39,700 nucleotides of DNA from an uncultured Ruminococcus sp. (GCA_902791425.1 CADAVS010000004.1:1-39700), one strand, 5' to 3'; positions 1 through 8,663 are shown, numbered from the stretch's first letter. Notes: generated by a model from the sequence alone, not told the origin. A program made the numbers and translations.

Positions 1-300
1 CCAACTTGGTCTTCGCTTCTGTCGCCGATATTATGCGTTTTTGTAACAGCTGTAATCGGGTTCTGTATATTAAAATTTTTTGCAAAGAAATACGATATAC
101 TTTATCTCAAATGTCATTATGATGCAAGAAAAAAATCCGTGCAGAGCGGTTTTGGAATAGGAATAATAATTTACATAATAGGAATAGCATTTATGTATTT
201 CACAGGTGTGGGATTACCAATTGTTTATTCGAGCATTGCAGTAGCAGCAGGACTATCAAAAGCTTATAAAATCGTGAAATCAAACTCGACACAAAATTAA
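1..300 (+). CDS. C-terminal part of an unrecognised membrane protein (cut by window edge)
   Basis: The reading frame is open from base 1 to a TAA at 298-300, giving 99 residues with no start inside the window. It shows two or three hydrophobic stretches: residues about 8-27, about 52-68 and a short one near 74-88. They are separated by a polar, Lys/Arg-rich segment and followed by a basic, Ser/Thr-rich tail. I do not recognise the family. It lies upstream of a truncated integrase, so it may be part of an old mobile element, but this is only inferred from position. Confidence 0.6.
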   Translation, partial: PTWSSLLSPILCVFVTAVIGFCILKFFAKKYDILYLKCHYDARKKSVQSGFGIGIIIYIIGIAFMYFTGVGLPIVYSSIAVAAGLSKAYKIVKSNSTQN

Positions 301-347
301 ACAATTATCTTACTAATGAAAATAGAAATGTTTTATGAGTACAAAAT

Positions 348-503
348 GTGTGTATTGTTGGTATGATGGTTGCAGCTGTTTTGGGATATCTCAGGACAAG
401 AGGTCTTGAAGGAGCTTTTAAAACAGTCACGATTATATTATATATGGTTGCATTTATATTTTTCCTGCTTGGAGCAATTATATTGCACAATCAAGGTATG
501 TAG
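348..503 (+). pseudogene. Small hydrophobic reading frame, probably a degraded gene
   Basis: The frame from GTG at 348 (or ATG at 363 or 366) to TAG at 501-503 encodes about 50 residues with one strong membrane helix near its C-terminus. No Shine-Dalgarno sequence precedes any of these starts. An overlapping 16-codon frame begins at ATG 316 and ends at the TGA that overlaps ATG 366. That pattern would fit a gene broken by a frameshift. I cannot assign a function. It may equally be non-coding. Confidence 0.3.
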
Positions 504-506
504 GCA

Positions 507-536
507 CTGTTTCTAAAGGTACACTTTTAGGAACAG
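507..536 (+). other. Imperfect 13-bp stem-loop after the small frame
   Basis: Bases 507-519 pair with 524-536 (11 Watson-Crick and two G-U pairs in RNA) around a 4-base loop. No T-run follows, so it is not a classical terminator. It may be part of the decayed element or an RNA-processing hairpin. Confidence 0.4.
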
Positions 537-558
537 CGAAAAATTAACAAATCATATC

Positions 559-595
559 AAAAGTGTCCGTAATGCATTACGGCACTTTTGTTTTA
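559..595 (+). terminator. Intrinsic terminator upstream of the integrase fragment
   Basis: A long stem (left arm starting at 559, right arm ending at 589, one bulged T) with a short loop is followed by TTTT. It ends plus-strand transcription from the membrane-protein region. The integrase remnant begins inside or directly after it, which supports a recombination junction here. Confidence 0.7.
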
Positions 596-624
596 ACCAC
601 TGTTATATTGGTTCTCGGCACATT

Positions 625-1170
625 ATGACAGGGATGCGTTCGGGTGAGTGCTTAGGTTTAAGATGGGATTCCATTGATTTTGAGCATAAAACTATATTTA
701 TTGACAAAACGTTGTCTTATGCAAATAATACTTGGTTTCTATCAACTCCCAAAACACCTCGTAGCACTCGTACCATAGCTATTGATTATGTTGCTGTTGA
801 ACTTTTGAAGAGACACAAAGATGAGCAGGATAAACAGAAAGAAATAGTAGGTAATGCTTGGCAACAGCCTGACATGGTTTTTACGTCTTGCACCGGACAT
901 TGGTACGACAGAAGTTTACTGAATGCACAGTTTAGAAGATTTATAAAGGCACACAAGGAAGAACTTAATCTTAACCATAATCTGACTATTCACGGATTGA
1001 GACATACAAACGCATCTTTGTTATTGTTCGCTGGTGAAGATATTGAGAATGTGTCTGCTCACTTGGGACACGCATCGGTTGAGACGACTTCGAAGGTCTA
1101 TGCTCATATGTATGCTGAAGTCAGAGTAAGAGTGGCAAAGACCGTTTCTAATGCGTTACATAATGTATAA
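625..1170 (+). pseudogene. Tyrosine recombinase/integrase, catalytic domain only (N-terminal half missing)
   Basis: The 181-residue product carries every catalytic residue of a phage or conjugative-element tyrosine integrase: Arg5 in the TGMRSGE motif, Lys43 in TPKT, His123 and Arg126 in HGLRH, His149 in LGHAS, and nucleophile Tyr159. Family members are usually about 350-400 residues, with an N-terminal DNA-binding part that is absent here. Just upstream, a different frame reads into this one as V-L-G-T-L directly before the methionine, as expected if a one-base frameshift and a break near 585-600 removed the rest. No good ribosome binding site precedes ATG 625. I read it as the remnant of an excised or decayed integrated element. 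A short protein that is still made cannot be excluded. Confidence 0.75.
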
Positions 1171-1214
1171 CATAGCTTGATTTGTGGCAGATTCGTGGCA
1201 CGAAAGATAAAAAT

Positions 1215-1249
1215 AACCCCACAATCGTGATGGTTGTGGGGTTTTGTAG
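1215..1249. terminator. Bidirectional terminator between the integrase remnant and rpsI
   Basis: A perfect 10-bp stem (1215-1224 with 1234-1243) has T-rich sequence on both outer sides. It ends rpsI transcription on the minus strand and the integrase region on the plus strand. Confidence 0.85.
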
Positions 1250-1258
1250 ATATAATAA

Positions 1259-1651
1259 TTATCTCTTACTAAACTGCGGTGCACGACGAGCGGCCTTCAA
1301 GCCGTACTTCTTTCTTTCCTTCATTCTCGGGTCACGAGTGAGGAAGCCTGCACTCTTAAGTTCTGCTCTGTACTCTTCGTCAACTTCAAGTAAAGCTCTT
1401 GCGATACCGTGGCGGATAGCACCTGCCTGTCCGGTAAAACCGCCGCCCTGAACGGTTACGAGTACATCAAACTTACCGATAGTCTTTGTAAGTTCCATAG
1501 GCTGTCTAACAACAACCTTTAATGTTTCAAGACCGAAATATTCATCAATATCTCTTTTGTTAATTGTAATTTTACCTGTGCCGGGTACTAATCTAACCCT
1601 GGCAACAGACTTCTTTCTTCTACCTGTTCCGTAATACTGTACGTTTGCCAT
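1259..1651 (-). CDS. rpsI: 30S ribosomal protein S9
   Basis: This 130-residue protein has the typical S9 features: a YYGTGRRK N-terminus, the GGG[15 protein letters not shown] core, and the C-terminal basic tail ending in QFSKR that reaches the P-site tRNA. The length matches the family. It follows rplM by 19 bases, the near-universal rplM-rpsI pairing, and ends before a strong terminator at 1215-1249. Confidence 0.98.
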   Translation of the reverse strand: MANVQYYGTGRRKKSVARVRLVPGTGKITINKRDIDEYFGLETLKVVVRQPMELTKTIGKFDVLVTVQGGGFTGQAGAIRHGIARALLEVDEEYRAELKSAGFLTRDPRMKERKKYGLKAARRAPQFSKR

Positions 1652-1670
1652 TGTTTGTCAGTCCCCTTTC

Positions 1671-2102
1671 TTATGCCTGTTCCCAAGCGATAGGTGCCTG
1701 GGCCTCGTGTTTGTGGTTAGCATCTTTGTAAATTCTGAGCTTCTTTAAAGCTTTTCTTCCGAGAGTGTTATGCGGAAGCATACCTGCAACAGCAAGCTCA
1801 ACTGCCTTTTCAGGTCTCTTTTCCATAAGGTCTTTGTAAGACACTTCCTTCATATTACCGATGTAACCTGTGTGTCTGTACCACTTCTTCTGGAGAAGCT
1901 TGTTACCTGTAAGAACTGCATCCTTTGCGTTGATGATGATAACAAATTCACCGCAATCAACACCCGGTGTATACTGCGGGCGGTGCTTTCCTCTGAGGAT
2001 AGTAGCAGCAGTAGCAGCTACACGTCCGAGGGGCTTGCCGGCAGCATCAATGATGTACCATTTTTTCTCAATTTCATTGGCTTTAGCCATATAAGTTGAC
2101 AT
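1671..2102 (-). CDS. rplM: 50S ribosomal protein L13
   Basis: This 143-residue protein has the L13 N-terminus (KWYIIDA-x-GK-x-LGR-x-A), the central YTPGVDCGEFVIIINA segment and the MLPHNTLGRK motif. The start at 2102 is supported by an AGGAGG-like site on the minus strand at about 2112-2118. It is the first gene of the rplM-rpsI operon. A consensus promoter at 2179-2207 and a hairpin at the very 5' end of the transcript suggest leader-mediated autoregulation of the kind known for L13 in Firmicutes. Confidence 0.98.
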   Translation of the reverse strand: MSTYMAKANEIEKKWYIIDAAGKPLGRVAATAATILRGKHRPQYTPGVDCGEFVIIINAKDAVLTGNKLLQKKWYRHTGYIGNMKEVSYKDLMEKRPEKAVELAVAGMLPHNTLGRKALKKLRIYKDANHKHEAQAPIAWEQA

Positions 2103-2146
2103 ATTATTGCCTACCTCCTTATATATTTACCTAATCAATTTCATTC

Positions 2147-2175
2147 AAAAGGCGTCCAACATTTTAGGACGCCTT
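2147..2175 (-). promoter_or_regulatory. 5'-leader hairpin of the rplM-rpsI mRNA (candidate L13 leader)
   Basis: Bases 2149-2157 pair perfectly with 2167-2175 around a 9-base loop. From the promoter position this hairpin starts within a few bases of the predicted transcription start, about 50 bases before the L13 ribosome binding site. L13 leader RNAs are an established Firmicutes family. Membership here is inferred from position and shape. Confidence 0.55.
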
Positions 2176-2178
2176 GCT

Positions 2179-2207
2179 ATTATAATACTATTTTTTACTT
2201 TTGTCAA
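2179..2207 (-). promoter_or_regulatory. Consensus sigma-A promoter of rplM-rpsI
   Basis: On the minus strand a perfect -35 TTGACA (2207-2202) and a perfect -10 TATAAT (2184-2179) are separated by exactly 17 bases. The predicted start is near 2172. Confidence 0.85.
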
Positions 2208-2316
2208 GCTTTTTTTCAAAAAAATTAATTTAGTATTTATCAATCTCTTAAATTCGCTTATTTTCTCTTATATACTCACGTATGCTCACTTTCAATTTTC
2301 ATTTTTTGAAATATTA

Positions 2317-3357
2317 TTATTGAAATCCTGTTATAAGTCTTGCGATATCATTCCAGGTCACAAACAGCATAAGGGCAATCAAAAGAGCAAACCCGATTAT
2401 ATGCACCAATCCTTCTTTTTCAGGCGGAATGGGTTTTCTGAATATTAACTCAAACAGTGCAAATATAATTCTTCCTCCATCAAGAGCCGGAATAGGCAAT
2501 AAATTCATAATACCGATATTGACTGTCAGGAATGATGCAAAGAACAGAAAATTAAGCCAACCGCTCCGAGCTACCTCGTTCATTGTATAAACAACACCCA
2601 CAGGGCCTGACATATCGCTGACGCTCGCCTGCCCTCCAAACAGCATACCCAATGACACAAACACGAGTTTCACCATCCATATTGTCTGAAAAAAGCCTTC
2701 ACGCAGTACAGAGCCCACGCTCAGCCTGCCGGGAGCGATATTAAAGCCAACAACATATGCTTTTGTTCCGTCATCGTACTCAAGCTGCATAGGAACAAAA
2801 GTATTCTTCATTTTCTCGCCGTTTCTTATATATTCAATAGTACATTCATTACCGTTTGTATTTGAGAGTTCAAAGCTGATATCCTTTTGAATATGAATTA
2901 CTGCATCATTAATCTTTACAATCCTGTCACCCTTTTGCAAAAATTCCGCCGCAGATGCCTCAGGATTTACACTCTCAACCACTGTTGACGGCATCATTCC
3001 CGTTTGAAACGCAGATACAAAAACCACAGACGTGACAATTATAAAGCCTAACAAAACATTCATACCCGCTCCTGCCGCCAGGACAATTATTTTAGGTATG
3101 GGCTTTTTGGAACTGAAGCACCCCTCTGTCTGCGTGTCTTCGTCCTCACCCTCCATCTTACAAAAACCGCCCATAGGGATAGCACGTATTGAATACAAAG
3201 TATTTTTGCCTTGCTTTTTAAAGATAGCAGGCCCCATTCCTATTGCAAATTCAAGCACATTGACTCCAAACGCCTTTGCGGCAATAAAATGTCCAAGCTC
3301 GTGCACAAAAATTATTACTGAAAATATAATTACCGCACAAATTATTGTAACTATCAT
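2317..3357 (-). CDS. rseP: RIP/site-2 zinc metalloprotease
   Basis: This 346-residue polytopic membrane protein cleaves membrane-embedded substrates such as anti-sigma factors. The zinc-binding HELGH motif lies at residues 19-23 in the first membrane helix. A PDZ domain occupies about residues 115-185. The third zinc ligand is in NLLPIPALDGGR at 285-296 (Asp293), followed by a final hydrophobic helix. It lies 7 bases after dxr, a conserved pairing, so the two are co-transcribed. No strong terminator follows it; the sequence from 2210 to 2316 is AT-rich without a clear stem. Confidence 0.95.
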   Translation of the reverse strand: MIVTIICAVIIFSVIIFVHELGHFIAAKAFGVNVLEFAIGMGPAIFKKQGKNTLYSIRAIPMGGFCKMEGEDEDTQTEGCFSSKKPIPKIIVLAAGAGMNVLLGFIIVTSVVFVSAFQTGMMPSTVVESVNPEASAAEFLQKGDRIVKINDAVIHIQKDISFELSNTNGNECTIEYIRNGEKMKNTFVPMQLEYDDGTKAYVVGFNIAPGRLSVGSVLREGFFQTIWMVKLVFVSLGMLFGGQASVSDMSGPVGVVYTMNEVARSGWLNFLFFASFLTVNIGIMNLLPIPALDGGRIIFALFELIFRKPIPPEKEGLVHIIGFALLIALMLFVTWNDIARLITGFQ

Positions 3358-3364
3358 TTTTAAA

Positions 3365-4513
3365 TCAGTTACCCCTTTCGATAGATTGTCTTACCTCTTT
3401 GTCAACCTCTGTAATTTGCTCTATTGACACGTTTTTCTCCGCTTTGTAGCTATCCATTGTTTTCTCAACTATCTCCGCTATTTCCAGGAATTCAATCTCG
3501 TCACGCAGAAACTTTGCAACCGCAACCTCGTTTGCTGCATTCATAACCGTCGGCATAATACCGCCCATTTTCCCCGCTTTTTTTGCAAGGGCAAGGCATC
3601 TGAAGGTATCTTCATCAGGCTTTGCAAACGTCAGCTTTGCTATATCCGCAAAGGAAACCCTGTCGTCCCTTGACTGCAATCTGTCGGGATATGTAAAAGC
3701 ATACTGTATAGGATGCTTCATCGACGGCAGCGACAACTGCGCAATAATGCTCTTGTCACAGAACTCTACCATTGAGTGTATTATACTTTCACGCTGAACA
3801 ACAACTTCTATATCATCTATATCCACATCAAACAGCCATCTTGCCTCAAGAACCTCTAAGCCCTTGTTCATAAGAGTTGCACTATCTATGGTAATCTTTG
3901 CACCCATACTCCAATTGGGGTGCTTTAACGCCTGTTCCTTTTTCACTCCAACCAATTCATCTTTTGTTCTGCCAAAGAATGGTCCGCCTGAGGCTGTCAG
4001 CAAAATTTTGCTCAGTTCCTTGGGTTTGCCGCCGTGCAGGCTTTGGAATATGGCACAATGCTCGCTGTCAACAGGCAATAGCCTCACACCTTTTTCAGCA
4101 ATGGCATCCATAAACAGCTTTCCTGCGGTTACAAGTGTTTCTTTGTTAGCAAGAGCAATATCACAGCCTGCCTCTATGGCACACATAGTCGGCACAAGCC
4201 CTGCAAATCCTACGATTGATGACAAAACCATATCCGCTCCGCTATCTGCCGCAATATGGCACAACCCCTCCTGTCCCGATAAAACCTTGCACTTGGTATC
4301 GGCAACGGCAATTCTCAATTTGTCGGCTGCAGATTTATCGGAAACAGCCGCATATTCAGGTCTGTACCTTCTGATTTGTTCTTCTAATAATGATATGTTG
4401 GAGTTTCCCGATAGGGCTACGACTTCAATATCCTTTATTCCTTTTAAGTCATCAACAACCTCAAGTGCCTGTGTACCTATGGAGCCTGTTGAACCCAATA
4501 CAGATACTTTCAT
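3365..4513 (-). CDS. dxr: 1-deoxy-D-xylulose 5-phosphate reductoisomerase
   Basis: This enzyme converts DXP to 2-C-methyl-D-erythritol 4-phosphate with NADPH, the committed step of MEP isoprenoid synthesis. The 382-residue protein shows the NADPH-binding GSTGSIG motif at residues 7-13, the DSEHCA metal-site segment, the ASGGPF motif and the KHPNWSMG-x-KI-x-IDSATLMNKGLE active-site region. The length is typical. It stands immediately before rseP and after a dCMP deaminase. In most Firmicutes it directly follows cdsA, but here cdsA is 10 kb away on the other strand. Confidence 0.97.
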   Translation of the reverse strand: MKVSVLGSTGSIGTQALEVVDDLKGIKDIEVVALSGNSNISLLEEQIRRYRPEYAAVSDKSAADKLRIAVADTKCKVLSGQEGLCHIAADSGADMVLSSIVGFAGLVPTMCAIEAGCDIALANKETLVTAGKLFMDAIAEKGVRLLPVDSEHCAIFQSLHGGKPKELSKILLTASGGPFFGRTKDELVGVKKEQALKHPNWSMGAKITIDSATLMNKGLEVLEARWLFDVDIDDIEVVVQRESIIHSMVEFCDKSIIAQLSLPSMKHPIQYAFTYPDRLQSRDDRVSFADIAKLTFAKPDEDTFRCLALAKKAGKMGGIMPTVMNAANEVAVAKFLRDEIEFLEIAEIVEKTMDSYKAEKNVSIEQITEVDKEVRQSIERGN

Positions 4514-4565
4514 TAAATATCAATCCTTTGTATTTTATTCCTATATGTGTTTGATTATTCTGATA

Positions 4566-5054
4566 TTAATAACCAAGCATTCCCTCAAGAGATTCGTCAT
4601 TCTCTATCCAATCCGAAACAGGATAAACTGTGTATTCCGTTTTTGTGTTGCGAACAATAACATTTTCAATCCCTGCGTTTATAACCAAACGCTTGCACAT
4701 TGCACAACAACACGCATCCTTTACGAGCTCACCCGTTTTAACATCTCTGCCCACCAAATACAAAGTTGCACCTATCGTTTCGTTTCGCGGTGCTGAGATT
4801 ATACAATTGGCTTCGGCGTGAACACTTCTGCAAAGCTCGTATCTTTCGCCTCTAGGAATATTGAGTTTCTCTCTCATACAAAATCCCAGGTCCGAACAAT
4901 TTTTTCTTCCTCTTGGTGCCCCTGCATATCCCGTAGAAACAATTTCATCATTCTTTACGATAATGGCACCGAATTTTCTCCGCAGACAAGTTCCTCTTTC
5001 GGTCACTGTGTCTGCGATATCCAAATAATAATTATTCTTATCTACTCTTTCCAT
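4566..5054 (-). CDS. dCMP/cytidine deaminase family protein (ComEB-like)
   Basis: The 162-residue protein belongs to the zinc-dependent deoxycytidylate deaminases, which make dUMP for thymidylate synthesis. The HAE zinc/proton-shuttle motif is at residues 79-81. The usual PCxxC motif appears as a Cys-rich CCCAMC at 115-120, so Cys117 and Cys120 are the likely ligands and the normal proline is a cysteine. The following INAGI segment is conserved. It lies in a minus-strand group between a 2-hydroxyacid dehydrogenase and dxr, with 39 bases of spacer upstream. Exact substrate (dCMP or a related cytosine compound) is inferred. Confidence 0.88.
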   Translation of the reverse strand: MERVDKNNYYLDIADTVTERGTCLRRKFGAIIVKNDEIVSTGYAGAPRGRKNCSDLGFCMREKLNIPRGERYELCRSVHAEANCIISAPRNETIGATLYLVGRDVKTGELVKDACCCAMCKRLVINAGIENVIVRNTKTEYTVYPVSDWIENDESLEGMLGY

Positions 5055-5093
5055 TTTAATCTCCGTTCCGCCGTCTGTTTTCGGCTAATTTTA

Positions 5094-6047
5094 TTATACA
5101 ATGCGGTTCTGACGCTCACCACTAAAAAATTTCTCAATATTACTGCCCATTATCTCAATACATCTGACTCTTGACTCATATGCACCCCAAGCGTTGTGAG
5201 GAGTCAAACATACATTGGGTAATTTCATTATCTTTGTATACGGATGGTCTTTTGGTATCGGCTCTTCGGTATACACATCTATACCTATTCCGCCAATTCT
5301 GCCCTCGGCAACGGCATCAGCCAATGCCGCCTCGTCCGCTACCGCTCCTCGTGCAACATTGATAAATATTGCATTGCTCTTCATCATATTAATTCTGTCG
5401 CGGTTTATTAAATTTCTTGTTTCCTCAGTCAATGGCGTGTGCACAGATATAATATCCGCCGTTGCGCATAGATTATCAATGTCGGCAAACTCATAGTCGC
5501 CATCAGGCGTTCTCTTGTTGACTATAACACGACATCCCATAGCCTCCGCAACCCTTGCAACCTGCTTGCCGATATTTCCTGCACCTATAATTCCCCAAGT
5601 CTTTCCGTATATCTCATTGTATACAGGGGTAAGGCGGTTTGCAATTCCGCTTGCGGAATACTCCCCGCTCTTTACATATTCGGTGTACTCTGTCATTCTG
5701 TTAATCAGCATAAGTGCCATAGAAATTGTAAGCTGTGCTACGCTCTGAGTTGAATAACCTTTTACATTACAGACCGCAACATTGTTTTCTCTGCACCATT
5801 TTAAATCAATATTATCATAGCCTGTGGCAGATACACATATCAGCTTAAGGTTTTTGGCACCGCTTAAGTTACTGCCAAGCCTAATCTTGTTCACTATCAA
5901 CACATCGGCATCTTTCGCCGCCATCGGCACTTGGTCAAGTGTTGTTGTTTCTCTCATATCCACTTCACCGAATTTGCCGAATATCTCATATGCCTTCTCT
6001 TTGATATCACAGCCGAGAGTCGCTGCATCCAATATTGTTATCTTCAT
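5094..6047 (-). CDS. D-2-hydroxyacid dehydrogenase (hydroxypyruvate/glyoxylate reductase type)
   Basis: This 317-residue protein belongs to the D-isomer-specific NAD(P) oxidoreductases, which interconvert 2-oxo and D-2-hydroxy acids. The dinucleotide motif GAGNIG is at residues 155-160. The catalytic triad is Arg233 (NVARGA), Glu262 (TEEP) and His284 (TPHNAWG). After the second beta strand the cofactor-selecting position carries Asn-Lys-Arg (177-179) rather than an acidic residue, which points to NADP(H). Substrate cannot be told from sequence; glycerate, lactate and phenyllactate are possible. It follows the M13 peptidase by 25 bases. Confidence 0.88.
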   Translation of the reverse strand: MKITILDAATLGCDIKEKAYEIFGKFGEVDMRETTTLDQVPMAAKDADVLIVNKIRLGSNLSGAKNLKLICVSATGYDNIDLKWCRENNVAVCNVKGYSTQSVAQLTISMALMLINRMTEYTEYVKSGEYSASGIANRLTPVYNEIYGKTWGIIGAGNIGKQVARVAEAMGCRVIVNKRTPDGDYEFADIDNLCATADIISVHTPLTEETRNLINRDRINMMKSNAIFINVARGAVADEAALADAVAEGRIGGIGIDVYTEEPIPKDHPYTKIMKLPNVCLTPHNAWGAYESRVRCIEIMGSNIEKFFSGERQNRIV

Positions 6048-6072
6048 AAGTCACATCCTCGCATTTATGCCG

Positions 6073-8520
6073 TTACCAAATACTTATAACCTTTTCTTCG
6101 GGAATATACATTCCGTCACCCTCTACAACCCCGTACAATCTTTTAAATTCATCAAAGTTCGACAGAACTCTGTTTACTCTGATTTTGTTGGGGGAGTGAA
6201 CATCTGTTTTCAGCATCAGCTTTGTGTATTCATCAGTTGCTTTTATACGCCAGGTCTTTGCGTAGTTTTTAAACATCTTATCAAGCTTGATATGGTCATC
6301 GCCTATCAGGCTGATAATACAAGTCATAGCGGCAATATCTGCAATGTTTTCATTCAACGTCATCTCTCCGTTCACATAGGAATGGTCTATCTTAGCCTCA
6401 TTATATTCCGCAACCACCTTTTCGCACAGCTTAGAAAAGGCTTGCTTGTCCGCGTCTGTCCACCAATCCGACAGATTGCCGTTTTCGTCAAACTGTGCCC
6501 CTGTTCTGTCAAAGGCGTGGCTTATCTCGTGAGCGATAACCGCACCGATACCGCCGAGGTTTTCCGCATACTCTGCACTTGCTTCAAAATACGGAGCTTG
6601 CAATATTCCCGCAGGAATAGTAATGCTGTTTGACAAAACATCATACATTGCATTAACCGTCTGAGGGTACATTCTCCACACTTCTTTTGACGGAATAATG
6701 TCCCCGTCAACCACCATTTTACATTCTTCCGCATAAGCATTTGCATATGCCATACGATATTCCATCAGGCTGCCGCCATCCTCTGTGGAACGCAAAACAA
6801 CATACGTTTTGCAATAATCCTCTATATTATCGGGATACGCTGCATATACCTTTATATTTTTCAGCTTTGTTATAATATTATTTCTTGTCCGAGGCGATAT
6901 GCGTGTGGAGGCTCTGACAATTTTCTCATACTCTTGTATTATCTGCTTTGTCATATCCTCAATAAGCGTCTTTGCGGTTTCGGGGAAGTATTCCTTTATA
7001 TACAAGCTTCCAAGCTCCCAACCCAAAAGCTCCTGAACAATCCCTGTTGCATAATCTGAGGGAATTGCATCTATATCAGCACCATATAATTTATTATAGT
7101 ACCTCTGATACGCTTCAAACATATCCGTTGACAAATACAGTGATGACGAGTCAAGCACAGATGCCTTAAGATATGCTTTTAAGGCATCAAGTTTGTCGTC
7201 TGTAATAATCTGATTTATATGCTTTGCAAGGTTTTCGTCATATACTATGTATTTCTTCGCCTTGCCAACCCCTATTTTATTAAAGTATTCAATAATATCA
7301 AAATTGGTAAATATACCTTTTATTTTCTGTGCGTCATAGACAACATCTTGTTTTGATATATCCGACACTATTGTTTCTGTATTCATTATCTCTGCAAGGT
7401 CTTTGCAAAGCTCTGCTGTATACTCAGCCATTTGTTCTGAATTTTCTTCGCCTGAAATTTCAAACAGCTCTTTTACATATTCTTTATATATCTTTATATG
7501 CTTGTCCGCTCCGTCACCTGTCATCAATGCCTTATCCATTCCCGTATAACAGCCTGCAACAGCAGGAAGGCTCTTGTTTGAGCCATTGACATCTGTATCA
7601 AGCGAAACCTTTATTAGTGTAGAAAAACCATTCTTCTCAAGTTCCGCCATAACGTCAACCAAGTCAGAAGTCTTTTCTGTTGCATCAATTTTATCAAGCA
7701 ACGGCTTTATTGGCTCAATGCCAATCTTGTCTCTATACCCTTGATTTGCCGCCGCAGAATAGACAGATATGATTTTTCGTTCTATAGAATTATCATCAAA
7801 TTCCTCGCCTTTATTATAATATCTTTTGTACAGAGAAAATATAATATCCGTTATTCTCGAGCTTACCGTTTGATTTAATCTGTCTATATCGGACTTGACC
7901 GAAACACCCTCCTCTAAGGTGGTTTTTTTTAGCCAAACAGAATTTATATAGTCATAGTAATCACCCGCAGGCCCCATATATCTGACCACTCTGTCACATA
8001 ATATATTTATCTGCTCGTGAGTCAAAAAGTCACCTGCCCCCAGGGTTCCGTCGCCATAGCCCCTTACAATACCGGCGGCAGCAAGCCTGTCCACCTGCTT
8101 TTCTGCCCATTTTGGCGTATCTGAAAATTTAACATCATACCACTCGGCAAGCTCCACATTGCTAAGCGCACGATTTAATATAGTCAACGCCTCTAAACGT
8201 GTTATGTTAGCCTGGGGCTTTAAGGTATCATCCTCATACCCGCTTATCAATCCCGAGTCCACAGCCGCCGCAACCTTTTCAAGATTTGCATAGGATATCT
8301 TTTCTTTATCCGAAAATTTGTTTAACACCTTTGTGTCGATATTGAATTTCTCTATCCCGACAGCATCAACAAACTTTGCCGCCGCTTGCTCACGTGTTGC
8401 GTACTCCGATTTAACCTTATACTCGCTGTTTATATGAGTATATTCTTTGGCATAAGAAACAGGAGCCGACAGGCACAATAACATCATAATCGTTATAATA
8501 ACAGATACGATGCGTTTCAT
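6073..8520 (-). CDS. SLH-domain M13 (neprilysin/PepO-like) zinc metallopeptidase
   Basis: This secreted oligopeptidase has about 815 residues. A signal peptide covers residues 1-24, ending in S-Y-A. A region of SLH-type repeats (about 35-190) is expected to anchor it to the cell wall. The M13 peptidase part starts near DYYDYINSVWLKK. The catalytic HEISH is at about residues 664-668 and the third zinc ligand Glu in ENIAD near 724; the C-terminal RVNRVLSNFDEF segment is also typical. I chose ATG 8520 because a GGGAG site lies 9 bases upstream; a TTG three codons earlier is too close to it. A promoter is visible at 8580-8608. SLH plus M13 on one chain is an unusual combination. Confidence 0.93.
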   Translation of the reverse strand: MKRIVSVIITIMMLLCLSAPVSYAKEYTHINSEYKVKSEYATREQAAAKFVDAVGIEKFNIDTKVLNKFSDKEKISYANLEKVAAAVDSGLISGYEDDTLKPQANITRLEALTILNRALSNVELAEWYDVKFSDTPKWAEKQVDRLAAAGIVRGYGDGTLGAGDFLTHEQINILCDRVVRYMGPAGDYYDYINSVWLKKTTLEEGVSVKSDIDRLNQTVSSRITDIIFSLYKRYYNKGEEFDDNSIERKIISVYSAAANQGYRDKIGIEPIKPLLDKIDATEKTSDLVDVMAELEKNGFSTLIKVSLDTDVNGSNKSLPAVAGCYTGMDKALMTGDGADKHIKIYKEYVKELFEISGEENSEQMAEYTAELCKDLAEIMNTETIVSDISKQDVVYDAQKIKGIFTNFDIIEYFNKIGVGKAKKYIVYDENLAKHINQIITDDKLDALKAYLKASVLDSSSLYLSTDMFEAYQRYYNKLYGADIDAIPSDYATGIVQELLGWELGSLYIKEYFPETAKTLIEDMTKQIIQEYEKIVRASTRISPRTRNNIITKLKNIKVYAAYPDNIEDYCKTYVVLRSTEDGGSLMEYRMAYANAYAEECKMVVDGDIIPSKEVWRMYPQTVNAMYDVLSNSITIPAGILQAPYFEASAEYAENLGGIGAVIAHEISHAFDRTGAQFDENGNLSDWWTDADKQAFSKLCEKVVAEYNEAKIDHSYVNGEMTLNENIADIAAMTCIISLIGDDHIKLDKMFKNYAKTWRIKATDEYTKLMLKTDVHSPNKIRVNRVLSNFDEFKRLYGVVEGDGMYIPEEKVISIW

Positions 8521-8579
8521 ACCAATCAACTCCCAACCCTATTTGTATTTTATCTGACGAATAAATTTAGCTACATTAT

Positions 8580-8608
8580 AATATACCACATTTTCATACA
8601 CTATGCAA
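8580..8608 (-). promoter_or_regulatory. Promoter of the M13 peptidase group
   Basis: On the minus strand TTGCAT (8608-8603) and TATATT (8585-8580) are spaced by 17 bases. It is divergent from the tsaE promoter. The rest of 8530-8733 is AT-rich and holds no gene. Confidence 0.65.
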
Positions 8609-8663
8609 GGGTTTTATTAAATCTGATATCTGTTAAAAATTTGTTTTCAGAACAATTACGTTA

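Noticed and set aside
2107-2448. Plus-strand reading frame of 113 codons
   Set aside because: It runs over the rplM promoter and leader and the rseP 3' end, has no ribosome site and encodes AT-driven hydrophobic sequence without family likeness.
3864-4796. Plus-strand reading frame of 310 codons opposite dxr and the deaminase gene
   Set aside because: It is antisense to two well-recognised genes and its composition mirrors their codons.
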